Origin: Stramonita haemastoma
Lineage: Eukaryota; Mollusca; Gastropoda; Neogastropoda; Muricidae
Assembly: GCA_030674155.1 (NCBI GenBank)
Contig: JASPKP010000052.1
Location: 50,001-72,500 of the forward strand
Direction of reading: 5' to 3'
DNA: 22,500 nt
The notes under the pieces are model-generated. The model was given only the letters and a program-made list of their open reading frames with translations. It searched no databases and was not told the DNA's origin. Positions 12,614 to 21,745 of the stretch are shown here, one piece after another (position 1 is the first letter of the stretch; each line of letters opens with the position of its first letter). The translations under genes were made by a program, and so were the position numbers.

Positions 12614-13050
12614 ATATGCGGCGCTCCACCACGAAATGAGTCGCTTAGCACATTACCCAATTTTTGCGCTAGGAGCCTTTAAAGGCAGGTGGGGGTCAAG
12701 TTGTCAATTTTGTGATTTTGATTGATTATTAAAACTAGATCTGTTTATTTATCTTATAATAAAATACCAAGGTATAATTTTTATTCCTTTTGCTTTTAAA
12801 TGTGTTTTTGAAAATACCAAAGCACTCATTCTGACAACCTGTTACTAAAAAAACTTGCCCGTTTCTCATTTTGTCACATCCTGCAGTCTATCATTTCAAT
12901 TTGTAATAATGTTGCACAGAATTGTCCGATTTTCAATCGTTTTTTGTATTTGATAACCACTTTATTGCACATTAATAACATGTCAATAACTAAAAATTGA
13001 CCTCATGTGCACAACGTCCATTATGTGGTGGAGCGTCACATATACTTTCA
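12608..13050. mobile_element. MITE-like element with ~50-bp imperfect terminal inverted repeats and ACTTTCA duplication
   Basis: The left end TATGCGGCGCTCCACCAC (12615-12632) mirrors the right end, which reads ATATGTGACGCTCCACCAC on the other strand (from 13043 leftward). The similarity continues inward: AATG, GCACAT and AATTTTT recur at matching offsets, giving about 50 bp of imperfect inverted repeat. ACTTTCA lies directly outside both ends (12608-12614 and 13044-13050), so the element is 12615-13043, 429 bp, with a 6-7 bp target-site duplication (one base is ambiguous). The interior is AT-rich with no coding capacity. This fits a non-autonomous DNA transposon. The superfamily cannot be named from these features. 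Confidence 0.72.
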
Positions 13051-13905
13051 CAATTTTGAATTTAAAATTAGGAAAATAATTAAAGATTATCAGGAAATTA
13101 CATTATCTTAGTGTTAAATACTATGGGAATAGAGTTAGTGTTGGTAAATGTATATTGATCAAACAGAGATGAACCAATCTTTTTTTTCAAAATATACAAG
13201 CAAAGACAGAAGAACTTTACAATTCCTAACATAATAATAGCAGGGGACTGGAACCTAGTTCTAAGTCCAAACCTTGATAATTACAATTATAAACATATTA
13301 AATAATGTTAAATCACAAAAAACGGTTTTGGGAATGATGTCCAAACTTGAACTGGTCGATATTTGGAGAATGCTAAACCAGGAAATCACTAGGCACACTG
13401 TGAGAAGACCAACCCCATTGCAGCAAAGCCGACTGGATTTCTTTTCTAGTATCTGACTCTCTTATTAATAAAGTAAAAGATACAGACATCCTGTTTTTGG
13501 GTAGAGGAGCGATCAATTCAATGATAACGTTGTATATTGCTATTAAAAAACAAGAAAAGAAAAAAGGCTTCTGGAAATTTAACTCATCTTTACTCAAAGA
13601 CAAAGACCATGTTAAACAAGTTAACCATACGATTGAAAGAGTAAAGAGGCAAAAACCGCACTACCTCCTTATGATCGAGAGGCAGTAGAGAAATACCTAA
13701 TGACCAAATTCAATTATCAATTTCAGATCACATTAGTTATGGAAATAAGAGCAAGACTCAATATCTTACCCTATCAAAAAAAAAAATAAAGACATAAATA
13801 ATAACGAAGAAAAAGCTGGAAAACAACATTCAAAATTTAAAACAAAAATTGAACTTATATGAAGAAACTATGAAAGTTGTGTCGTCTTTGATTGAAGACA
13901 AAATT
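13044..13905 (+). pseudogene. L1/Tx1-like LINE endonuclease part, inverted relative to its RT
   Basis: Plus-strand frames give FHNFEFKIRKIIKDY (13047-13091), GNYIILVLNTMGIELVLVNVY (about 13094-13150), NRDEPIFF, then IIIAGDWNLVLSPNLDNYNY, with the GDWN motif at 13243-13254. After that come VKSQKTVLGMMSKLELVDIW, SRLDFF near 13426 and KVKDTDILF. The usual Ser-Asp-His near 13505 is lost. A post-endonuclease linker KGFWKFNSSLLKDKDHVKQV (about 13567) and LNLYEE (about 13845) follow. This is the N-terminal part of an L1/Tx1 ORF2. It stops in the linker, just before the place where the minus-strand segment begins. Several frameshifts are present. Confidence 0.8.
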
Positions 13906-14249
13906 CTGTTTGTGTTTGTTTGTCCAGCACTAAGTAAACTTGTTTGTTTGTCCAGCACTAAGTGACCTGAGAATCAGACTGAATTCATTTACCTCTAGAT
14001 TGGCATTTACTTTTATCAGCAAGGTATGAAAGAGTAATTGATAATTTCCTCCTTAAATTTGAATAAATTTTCAAAAGACTTCGCGGAAATCCATCATATT
14101 ATTTGCAGTGAAGTAAAAAAATTAATGCTGTCACGTGAGATAATGTGGTTATTCAATGTAACCAGTTGGCTGAGAAGATTATTTTATCATACTACATTAT
14201 TCTTGTCAATTTCTGCCTTCAAATGGGGTTTGCCTTGATGAATAAATCC
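13906..14249. other. Unassigned AT-rich segment
   Basis: It starts with a 28-bp-period direct duplication (13914-13935 and 13942-13963, GTTTGTTTGTCCAGCACTAA) at the outer edge of the inverted LINE segment. The rest shows no protein I recognise. It ends with AATAAATCC directly before a (TC)n tract, resembling a retroelement 3' end. Confidence 0.5.
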
Positions 14250-14385
14250 CCTCTCTCTCTCTCTCTCTCTCTCTCTCATCTCTTTTCTCTCTCTCCCCCT
14301 CTCTCTCTCTCTCTGAGCCTCTCTCCCCCTCTCTCTCTCTCTCTCTCCCCCTCTCTCTCCTCTCTCCTCTCTCTCTCTCTCTCCT

Positions 14386-14427
<42 letters not shown>
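14250..14427 (+). repeat. Imperfect (TC)n / CCCCTC-rich tract
   Basis: TC repeats with several CCCC interruptions and one GAGCC. Reading frames here are Ser-Leu or Arg-Glu artefacts. Confidence 0.97.
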
Positions 14428-14430
<3 letters not shown>

Positions 14431-14738
14431 AGCCTAGTGATCAGGGGTTTTGCGCTGGCAATTTGACGACCTGGGTTCGATTCCGGTGGAGGAGATTTTT
14501 CTCCCCGGAGTTAACATCATGCTGATTCCACTCTCCCCAAAAGTCCTTCGGATGAGACTTTAAAACCGAGGCTCGTGTGCGAACGCACGCAGAACATCTT
14601 GTGCACACGTTAAATCCTGTTCTTTTTTTCGTAAGAGTAGGCTATCGTGGGAACAGATGACATTTACAAAACTACATACACACGGGGACTGGATGTAAAA
14701 AAACACAAGTGCTTATTCCATTATCCTCGATATAAAAG

Positions 14739-14740
<2 letters not shown>
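14428..14740 (+). mobile_element. tRNA-headed SINE with family A-type 3' tail
   Basis: Pol III promoter-like boxes are visible: an A box TAGCCTAGTGAT at 14430-14441 and a B box GGTTCGATTCC at 14474-14484, about 33 bp apart as in tRNA-derived SINEs. The body includes GGATGAGACTTTAAAACCGA (about 14551). From GGGGACTGGATGTAAAA (14684) it carries the family A 3' end: AAACACAAGTGCTT at 14701-14714, ATTATCCTCG and ATAAAAGAATC. The first hairpin and the TTGCC units are absent, and a (TC)n tract follows at once. Such a tail normally lets a SINE borrow the reverse transcriptase of its partner LINE. The head does not fold into a usable tRNA. Confidence 0.75.
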
Positions 14741-14781
<41 letters not shown>

Positions 14782-14820
14782 TCCTCTCTCTTCTCCTCTC
14801 TCTCTCTCTCTCTCTCCTCT
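14741..14820 (+). repeat. (TC)n microsatellite
   Basis: TC tract with ATCTCC and TTC interruptions, directly after the SINE tail. Confidence 0.96.
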
Positions 14821-14950
14821 CACTGTTTTAATATAATTTTTTTTCTCTTTGTTGTTGCTATTGTTTTAAGCTTTTTATATTTCAATGTGTGTTATTCTTA
14901 GAGCAATCAATTTGCACATATCAATGACATTCCTTGAGCAATGAATAGGG

Positions 14951-15022
14951 TGTGTGTGTGTGTGTGTGTGTGGTGGTGTGGTGGTGTGTGTGTGGTGTGT
15001 GTGTGTGTGTGGTGTGTGTGTG
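14951..15022 (+). repeat. (TG)n tract with GGTG interruptions
   Basis: TG and GTGGTG blocks. The flanks 14822-14950 and 15023-15200 are AT-rich and show nothing recognisable. Confidence 0.95.
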
Positions 15023-15239
15023 CAACGCGGGTGAATGTATTTGTGCATGTGTGGTAGCTAAATAAGTTGGAATGTATGACTATGAGGTTATGTTTTGGCT
15101 GACATTATCTTCTTTTTTTTTACTGTCTCTAAGTAAGATGGAACGTATGAGATCGGTTTTTCCTGAAAGGAATTCTTTTGACAGACATTGACTTGATATG
15201 TTTAATGACAAATTTGTCTTAAAAAAGGGTTTTGTGTGG

Positions 15240-16500
15240 TGTTTTTGTCATACAGAAGTGTCCTATCCTGTGTATCCAGGCAGGCACCAGATGGGAAAGC
15301 AGAGGGCTTGGCAGATCTACAGTCCTCTGCAGGTTGAAGAGGATCAGCAGCGGGTGACAACTACCAGTCACCAGTCTAACAACAGATTCTGGCAGAGGAG
15401 TTTTCAGACCTTCTCGTCAGCGTTGGGCTCAGCAGGACATCCAGGAAGCAGCCAGAGAACATCCTGTTTAAACTACTACCGCACTGTCCAGCAGGGATGA
15501 CAGCATCAAGCAAAATTTAACTGCACATCAGGACAGGAGAAGTGCAGAGCTGTGTCACTTGTTCCGGGACCTCATTCGTATGGTGGGGCAGTGAGTCAGG
15601 GAAGGCATGCTGAGCCAAAGAAAGGATTTTTGGAAAGAAAAAATCCAAAACACAAACTCCTCAGACAAAACCCATCCCATCTGGTCAAAGGCAAAACTGT
15701 GGCACTAACATACAATGCAGACTTCAGCAAAACAAAAGAAAATTTTGACCTCTGAACATGGACAACAGTGACTGTGACAGGGAAGAGTCTGAGAAACTGT
15801 AGCAACAAGACAATGCTCGATATCCTTACAGTGACTCAGAACGTTTGAATAGACAACCGACTGATGACAACCTTGAAGTCACAGATGACAGTATTCTTGA
15901 TGAGGTTGAAATTGAAGAGAAGGACGATGACTACTTAACTGACAAAAACTGAGACTGTTGGTGACATATCTGACAAAGCAAATGATCAAAAAGCTGACAG
16001 AGAAGAAACCAAGACTTTGAAATAACTGACAATAACACCATGACTATCAACAACAGAACACAGATGACAGAGTCAGTTAACATTGAATCAGAGTATGACA
16101 AAACAGGCAATGATGAACGCACTAGCAGCAAAGCAGAAAATACAGATGGTGTCTTACAAAGAAAAATGTGTCCTAGTACTAAAAGACCTAGCAGGAAAGA
16201 TGTTTCATGTATTGTATGTGAACTGATGAATCCACAAAAGCAGTGACCCACCACAGAAACAGAGAGGCAGGCAGACCAGACAGTCTGTGAGCACAACGCA
16301 GGCTCCACGACCCAATGTGCTGCTTCTCAATAGGTCCTACTAAGCCAAGCTGCTGTAAAGTGCCAGCAAGGTCTGGCAGCCAAAGCAGCATCATCGAGTC
16401 TTTTAACAGACTACATTCTGGTGATATGGAAAATGGCAAAGACATGACCCCGGGGTCGAAGCCAAATCTAATAAGAGGATAAGCCCATGCATGTCAAAAT
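15240..16500 (+). pseudogene. Decayed coding region, possibly ORF1 of the LINE B copy
   Basis: This stretch is GC-richer than its surroundings. In shifting + frames it gives protein-like text: SRQRWAQQDIQEAAREHPV (about 15410-15470), SSRDDSIKQNLTAHQDRRSA followed by ELCHLFRDLIRMV (about 15488-15590), and an acidic block TDDNLEVTDDSILDEVEIEE (about 15861-15920). A longer open piece at 16040-16246 ends RKDVSCIVCELMNPQKQ. The best frame changes several times and stops interrupt it. It lies directly upstream and on the same strand as the LINE B endonuclease, so a decayed ORF1 is reasonable. A TTTTTGTCATACAG acceptor-like site ends at 15256, so a host exon cannot be excluded. I recognise no domain. 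Confidence 0.4.
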
Positions 16501-16599
16501 AGGATCGGGCCGGGCCACAGATTCTCATTGCCAATGGCAGAAGAAGGTCTCTGCAGTTACAACTAACATCAAGGGTTTAGAGACAGGACCTGATCATGG

Positions 16600-17440
16600 G
16601 TTAATGCTTTTTCTGGAATACTTTTCTAAACTATAATGTAAACGGTCTTTTGCCTAAAAATTGATAACATGGATTTTGTTAATTTTTTTTGATTATATAT
16701 GAAAATATTTGTTTAACAGAAACCAATGTTGACTTCCCCATTTTTAGAGATTATGCAATGTTTCTTTTCAGTGGAAAAAAATTGTCTCATCATGGAGGAT
16801 TCTGGAGGGGTTATTCTTTTTGTCAGAAAATCCTTTGGGACATTTGTGGAAAAATATTGAGGTTGGTTTTAAACAATACTAGTGCTGTAAAGTTGCACAG
16901 AGACTTATTGGGTTACAAGAAAAAAATATCATTATAGTTTATACATTATATCTCCTCGTGAATCTGTATTTTAGAAAACAAACAAGGGGTGTATGGTTTG
17001 GAAGATTTGAAGCAATGGTTACTTGAGCTTCTAAGCTAATAAATTATGGTGACTTTAATCTGTTGATAACAGGGGATTTTATTGCTGGTACAGCTAACCA
17101 AAATCACAATGTTGGGAATGATTTTGAAAATTTGTATTCTTTTTCCAATCTTCAATTGCCTAGAAAATCACAGGATACCAAAACTAATGTATTTGGTAAC
17201 CAGTTAATTAAAGAATGCAATTATGTTTCATTGTGTTATTTTAAATGGGCTTTGTAATGCAGGATTTGATGATAGTTAGGGCTTTCATAGCATTCTTCTA
17301 GTTCAAGTACAGTTGACTACTTCATTGCCTCTTTGGATCTATTAGCATCTGTTCAAATACCTTCTCTGGTTATAGAAAGTTTGATAGACTCTGACCATAT
17401 TCCAGTTTGTATGAAGATAAACCTGTTAACAATGTTGCCA
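16600..17440 (+). pseudogene. LINE B ORF2 endonuclease domain, decayed
   Basis: Fragments in order: NYNVNGLLPK (about 16630), then ENICLTETNVDFPIF, whose Glu is the usual catalytic residue (about 16704-16748). Next come GGFWRGYSFCQKI (about 16795), NTSAVKLHRDLLGYKK and GDFIAGTANQNHN (17065-17103, where family members usually have GDFNART, so the Asn is replaced by Ile). SSSSTVDYFIASLDLL (about 17300) and DSDHIPVCMKINL (about 17389-17427) complete the domain, with the catalytic Ser-Asp-His kept. Frames break repeatedly. This is the phosphodiesterase-fold nuclease that nicks target DNA. It is inactive here because of frameshifts and stops. Confidence 0.8.
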
Positions 17441-19150
17441 ATAATTAATGCAATCAGGTGTCAAAAATGGAAGTAACTCATGAAAAACTTAATGGAATGG
17501 CAGTAAGAAAAGAAACTTTCTTAAGGCTTTAAGCATGACTGATATACAAACTAAATTTACAAAGGCCATAAGTACCATTGAAAAAAATATAGAAGATGGT
17601 TTAGATATATTTGTTGGAAGTTTGAAAGAGGCTAGTATATGCATGTTCAAAAAATTACACAGCATAAAAATAAAAAGTCCGAATGGTTTGATGATGAATG
17701 TAAAGCTGCCAAAAAGAAAGTAGATCAAAATTAAACAATTTCAGAAAAACCAGAAACGAAGAGGATAGATAGTTATGTTCAAGAAAGAAAAATCTGTAAG
17801 CATTTTGCTAAAGACAAAAAAAACAAGATTACAGAAGAGTGAAAGCAGAATCTTTAGCAAAAACATTTCAAATTCTTCAATTTTTGGAAAGAAGTAAGAA
17901 GCACGTGGTGTGGAAAATCGTGCAGTTATTTACAACAATATTAATACTAAAGACTGGTATAATCATTTCAAAAACGTTTTTTCAGAACCTTGAAGAAACT
18001 ATATAAGAAAATGATATGAATATAGATATAAAGGAAGGAACGGAACATACCTTAAATAAAGACATAATTTATCTGAAAACTGAAGTAGAACACGCAATAT
18101 CAAAACTTAAAATAGGAAAAGCAAGTGGAATTGAAATATATCAGCTGAAATTTTGAAGAGTAGAGACAAAGCTGTACTGGAGTTTTGGGTAAACATTTTT
18201 AACACTATTTTTGCTTCAGGTTTATATCCCAAGGAATAGTCAGAAGCTATAATAATACCCATTTACAAAAAAGGGGATCCTGATAACACAGATAACTACA
18301 GAGGAGTGTCTTTGTTAAGTATCCTTTCTAAATGTTATACAACAATATTAAATGCAAGACATTATAACTGGTTAGAAGACAATAATATGATTTCCGAGAA
18401 TCAGGCAGGTTTCCGTAGATGATATTCAACAGTTGATTAAATATTCAATCTATATGCAATTGTCCAAAATGTATGATGAAGAAAGGCAGAAAATTAAATG
18501 CAGTGTTTGTCAATTTATAAAATAAAAAAAAAAAAGCTTTTGATTCGTACATCATGACAAAATCCTTCAATGCATGAGAAATCAAGGTGTGAGTGGAAGG
18601 TTTTTTGGCCTCTTTGAAAGCAATATTTTTTCTTTAGTCTCATGCGAATATGCAAATTGTGAACTTACTGATTATTTTGAGTTTCCTGTTGAAATAAGAC
18701 AAGGTTGTGTTTTAAATCCAACTTTATTTTGTTTTCATCAATCAGCTTGCTACTCACATGAATGTTAAAGGAAGACATGGTATACAGGTTTTTGCCAGGC
18801 ACTATAGAATTTTTTGTATTACTTTTTGCAGATGATGTGGCTTTATTATATTCAACAGTACATGGTTTACAAAACCCAGTTAGATATCCTTTGGAATTGT
18901 TGTTATGACATGAAAATAAAATGTGAACACTGAGAAAACAAAAAGATATGGTATTTAAAAAGGGAGGGCATTTAGGACGACATGAACAGTGGCTTCTTAA
19001 TGGAAAGAAACTAGATGTGGTAAACAGGTATTGTAATTTAGGATTCCATTTCACAACAATGATTAGTATGAAGAGGGGTACCAAACGTTTAGCATCTAAG
19101 GGTAAGAAAGCAGTAGTCAAATTGAATAATTTTTTTTCAAAAATATAAGG
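17441..19150 (+). pseudogene. LINE B ORF2 linker and reverse transcriptase, decayed
   Basis: The linker shows EWFDDECKAAKKKVDQ (about 17680-17730). RT begins with EVEHAISKLKIGKASGIE (about 18085-18140). The fingers are IIIPIYKKGDPDNTDNYRGV (about 18250-18310) and SENQAGFRR (about 18398). Palm A survives only as KKAFDSY (about 18532). EIRQGCVLNPTLF lies at about 18692-18730, and the catalytic FADD at 18825-18836 (FADDVALLYSTVHGLQ). Thumb text NRYCNLGFHFTTM, then RGTKRLASKGKKAVVKLNNF runs through 19023-19148. It matches the 4800-6412 remnant motif by motif. Frameshifts and stops are frequent, including an A12 run at 18523-18534 near the motif A codons. Confidence 0.83.
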
Positions 19151-19869
19151 AAATGACTGCCAAAGCATTTTTCAAAATTGTTGACATTAAATTTCAACCA
19201 ATTCTTCTGTATGCTGAAACATGGGGTTTAACCAAATAGATCATTTAGAAAACAACTACACTATATGGCATGCAAAAGATTTTTCAGTGTTCCAGTTAGA
19301 ACTGCAAATAAAATGGTTTATGGTGATTTAGGAAGATATCCACCCATGTTAATTCTTGTGTTTTCTGTTCTAAGTAATTAGTTTAGGTTATTACAAATGA
19401 AGAATGAAAGACTGCCACATGTAGCTTATCAAAGGTTATTGGAATTAGATAAAATGGGTAAAGATTGTTGGGTGTCAATAATTAGGGAAATGTTATGAAG
19501 ATCTAGTTTTGTTTGGTGCAGCAGGGTGTGGGTCAAGTCAAAATGTTTCTCAGACTATTTAAACAGAGACTTGTTAATTTTTACATCTAGGAATGGTCTG
19601 GCACTATAAGAGACTGTGATAGATATGACAATTATAGATCTGTTAAGGTATTAAAAAAAAAGGAAATTATGTGTCTGATATGGATACCTAGTGTCTCAGA
19701 GTTGTCATATCACAAGCCAGGTTCAATGTTCTCCCCCCTTAATGCAAAACATGCATGGCTTCAGCAATGTACTTCAGAAAAAATCCTGTCCATTTTGCAA
19801 GTCAGTAGTGGAAGACGAACAGCATTTTCTTTTTGTGTGTCCTACATATTCAGACCTTAAGAACTAAGT
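19151..19869 (+). pseudogene. LINE B ORF2 C-terminal region with CCHC-like finger
   Basis: Post-RT text includes AKAFFKIVDIKFQPILLYAE (about 19158-19217), LQMKNERLPHVAYQRLLELD (about 19390-19450) and CPFCKSVVEDEQHFLFVCP (about 19790-19845). The last is a C-x2-C-x8-H-x4-C finger of the kind found at the C-terminus of many LINE ORF2 proteins. The ORF continues as YSDL and is then cut by the SINE-like insertion at 19879. The family's last segment resumes at 20744. Confidence 0.8.
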
Positions 19870-20743
19870 TTCTGGGGGTTTTAACCAGCTGCCATGGTGC
19901 AGTGGTTAGCGCCTTGGATTCCAGACTGGAAGGTTGCGGGTTCGAATCCCATAAGTCATAGGGCTCCGGCCGGCTCCTACCCAGAGTGAGTGTGCTGTGG
20001 GCTCAGTGGGTCGACTGGGACCACACAGTCGAGCTTCGTCCACTTTATGGATGCGAGTTTTAGAGTGTTGCTCAAATTACCTGACCAACACTGCAAGTGT
20101 CTGTATCTCTCGGGCCTGGTTGATGCCGGATATATTGGGATATATTATGACATTAAGCGTAGAGTACAGCCCTGTCAAGTAGTCTCAAAGCGGATGCACC
20201 TACACAGCAGCATCATTAACTCATCCTCATCATCATTGATCATCATGCAATAATAAAAAAAAATTGCCTCTGATTCCATTGCTCTGGTCTCATGGTGACC
20301 TCAGATTTGTTTTCCCCATACGTTTCTGTGCCTGTGGTGAATTTGTGTCAAAGCCTTTGGGGGTGGAGGTTCGCGGGGAGGCGGTCGTTGGAGGGGCGTT
20401 GTGGTGGTCGCCACCTTGGGTGGGTGGCTCACTCAGTCTGGCTCCGCGACTGAGCTAATACTGTCGTTAGTAGGGGGCTTAGTAGGTGGTGTCCTGCGTA
20501 TGTTAGCTCAGAACAAGGCACCACTGAACACCACCAAAGTGACCCAGCAGAAGTGCAGGGCCCCTCTGGCAGGTGGCCCCGCTGCGGCCTAATATTGATG
20601 GGCTCCCTATGGACTCCCAATACCCGGGGTGAGACACGACGAATCTGGGTTGGCTGTGGCGGGAGATTGAAATGAGCGGCGTGGGAGCGGCAGTACGGGA
20701 ACGTCACAGAAGACGAGGCAGCAAAAAAAAAAAATTCTGGGGG
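19870..20743 (+). mobile_element. tRNA-headed retroposed insertion with 9-bp target-site duplication
   Basis: TTCTGGGGG stands at 19870-19878 and again at 20735-20743. The 856 bp between (19879-20734) end in an A12 run (20723-20734). The 5' part has Pol III-like boxes: A box TGGTGCAGTGG at 19895-19905 and B box GGTTCGAATCC at 19939-19949. An internal A-rich stretch lies at 20248-20263, after which the sequence is GC-rich with no convincing protein. The LINE B frame reads up to the left duplication and resumes after the right one, so this is a clean insertion. It may be one long SINE or two joined units. The A tail suggests mobilisation by an L1-type enzyme. Confidence 0.75.
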
Positions 20744-20870
20744 ATTTAGTTAGAGCCCCAATCCACATGTTGCAAGCGTCTAATATCAAACAAATGCACG
20801 ATGTCTCAAGGTATATGTTTCACTCTGTGAACAAAAGAAAGAAAGCTGACTGGAATTTGATGTTGCTTTT
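20744..20870 (+). pseudogene. Last segment of LINE B ORF2, after the insertion
   Basis: The frame gives LQASNIKQMHDVSRYMFHSV followed by NKRKKADWN (about 20768-20856), ending like other members of this superfamily, which close with a short Y-x-F-H / K-R-K stretch after the Cys finger. No clear stop is seen before the (TG)n tract. Confidence 0.6.
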
Positions 20871-20946
20871 AATGTATTGGTCATTTTATTTCAGGGTAAG
20901 GGGTGTTTCCATGGTATTTAGCACCACTCTTGAAGCGTTTAAAATG

Positions 20947-21011
20947 GTGTGTGTGTATGTATGTATGTATGTGTGTTTTATGTGCGCGCGCGCGTGCGTG
21001 CGTGTGCTTGC

Positions 21012-21046
<35 letters not shown>

Positions 21047-21057
21047 GTGTGTGTGTG

Positions 21058-21094
<37 letters not shown>

Positions 21095-21102
21095 GTGTGT
21101 TT
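20947..21102 (+). repeat. (TG)n with (GTAT)n and GCGC blocks
   Basis: TG and TGTATG units, then GCGCGCGCGTGCGTGCGTG near 20985-21003, then TG with TTG slips. It lies in the LINE B 3' UTR position. Confidence 0.96.
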
Positions 21103-21561
21103 TGATTAGTGCATTGTAAAAAATAAGATTTGTTGGAAAGTATCATGCTTATACTGATGTAACTTGAGAAGTGATGGCGATTTCACCATAATGACTGTTA
21201 AGTTATAGCGTAAACATGATGTTGAAGGTGATGAAGATAATGGCAATGATTGGTGTAAACTGTGGTTACCGATAGAAATGATGCTCCTTTAGTCATGACT
21301 GTGATGAGGAGGAGGATAACCAGACGATTTAGTCATGAAATGACTGTGCTCATGATGATGATAACGATAATCACTTTAGTAATGATTGTGTTGAATAGGA
21401 TGATAACAATGATGCTTTCAGTCATAATTATGTAATGTACTGAATGTTTTGCATAACTGGACTGTTGATCGAAGTTTTTGGTCATCTTTTACTATTCCCC
21501 TTCATCCCTTTTATTTGTATTGTGGCCCAAGGCCAAAGTACAATTAAAATATTCAGTGTTC

Positions 21562-21563
<2 letters not shown>
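21103..21563 (+). other. LINE B 3' UTR, including a degenerate ~42-bp tandem repeat
   Basis: No coding signal. Units beginning TTTAGTCATGA or similar start near 21288, 21328, 21375 and 21417, each followed by GATGATAAC-like text: a decayed minisatellite. The segment ends in the hairpin at 21515-21543. Confidence 0.5.
21515..21543 (+). promoter_or_regulatory. LINE B 3' terminal hairpin, copy 2
   Basis: Outer stem TTGTA (21515-21519) with TACAA (21539-21543), inner stem TGGCC (21523-21527) with GGCCA (21531-21535), loop CAA. Same spacing as the copy at 6376-6406. Confidence 0.55.

Positions 21564-21639
<76 letters not shown>
21564..21639 (+). repeat. (TC)n microsatellite
   Basis: TC tract with one CC slip, about 20 bp after the LINE B hairpin. 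Confidence 0.98.
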
Positions 21640-21706
21640 ATGTAAAATGTATGCGCCACGAGCTAAAGGTTCTGCAAATGAAAACATAGAGATTATCTGC
21701 AGAAGC

Positions 21707-21731
21707 TTCTTCTTCTTCTTCTTCTTCTTCT
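21707..21731 (+). repeat. (TTC)n, i.e. (GAA)n tail on the minus strand
   Basis: About eight TTC units. On the minus strand this is a (GAA)n run just after the stop codon of the LINE at 21746-22500, so it is likely that element's 3' tail. Confidence 0.9.
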
Positions 21732-21745
21732 ATCCCATAGTCTAT

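Noticed and set aside
12353..12682. 109-residue + strand frame
   Set aside because: It is antisense to the L1/Tx1-like minus-strand linker (RSRARWATQGEKGN) and runs into the MITE-like element.
14428..14495. Possible functional tRNA gene
   Set aside because: Only the A and B boxes are tRNA-like. No cloverleaf can be drawn by eye, and the body and tail are those of a SINE.
15931..16445. Minus-strand frames of 125 and 85 residues
   Set aside because: Hydrophobic shadow frames opposite the acidic, Ser/Thr-rich + strand coding remnant. No motif of their own.
18665..19168. 167-residue frame on the minus strand
   Set aside because: It is antisense to the LINE B RT, whose motifs (FADD and NRYCNLGF) are on the plus strand.
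19884..19960. Possible functional tRNA gene
   Set aside because: A and B boxes are present, but the sequences around them do not pair as a 7-bp acceptor stem and the T stem is mismatched. It is a SINE head.
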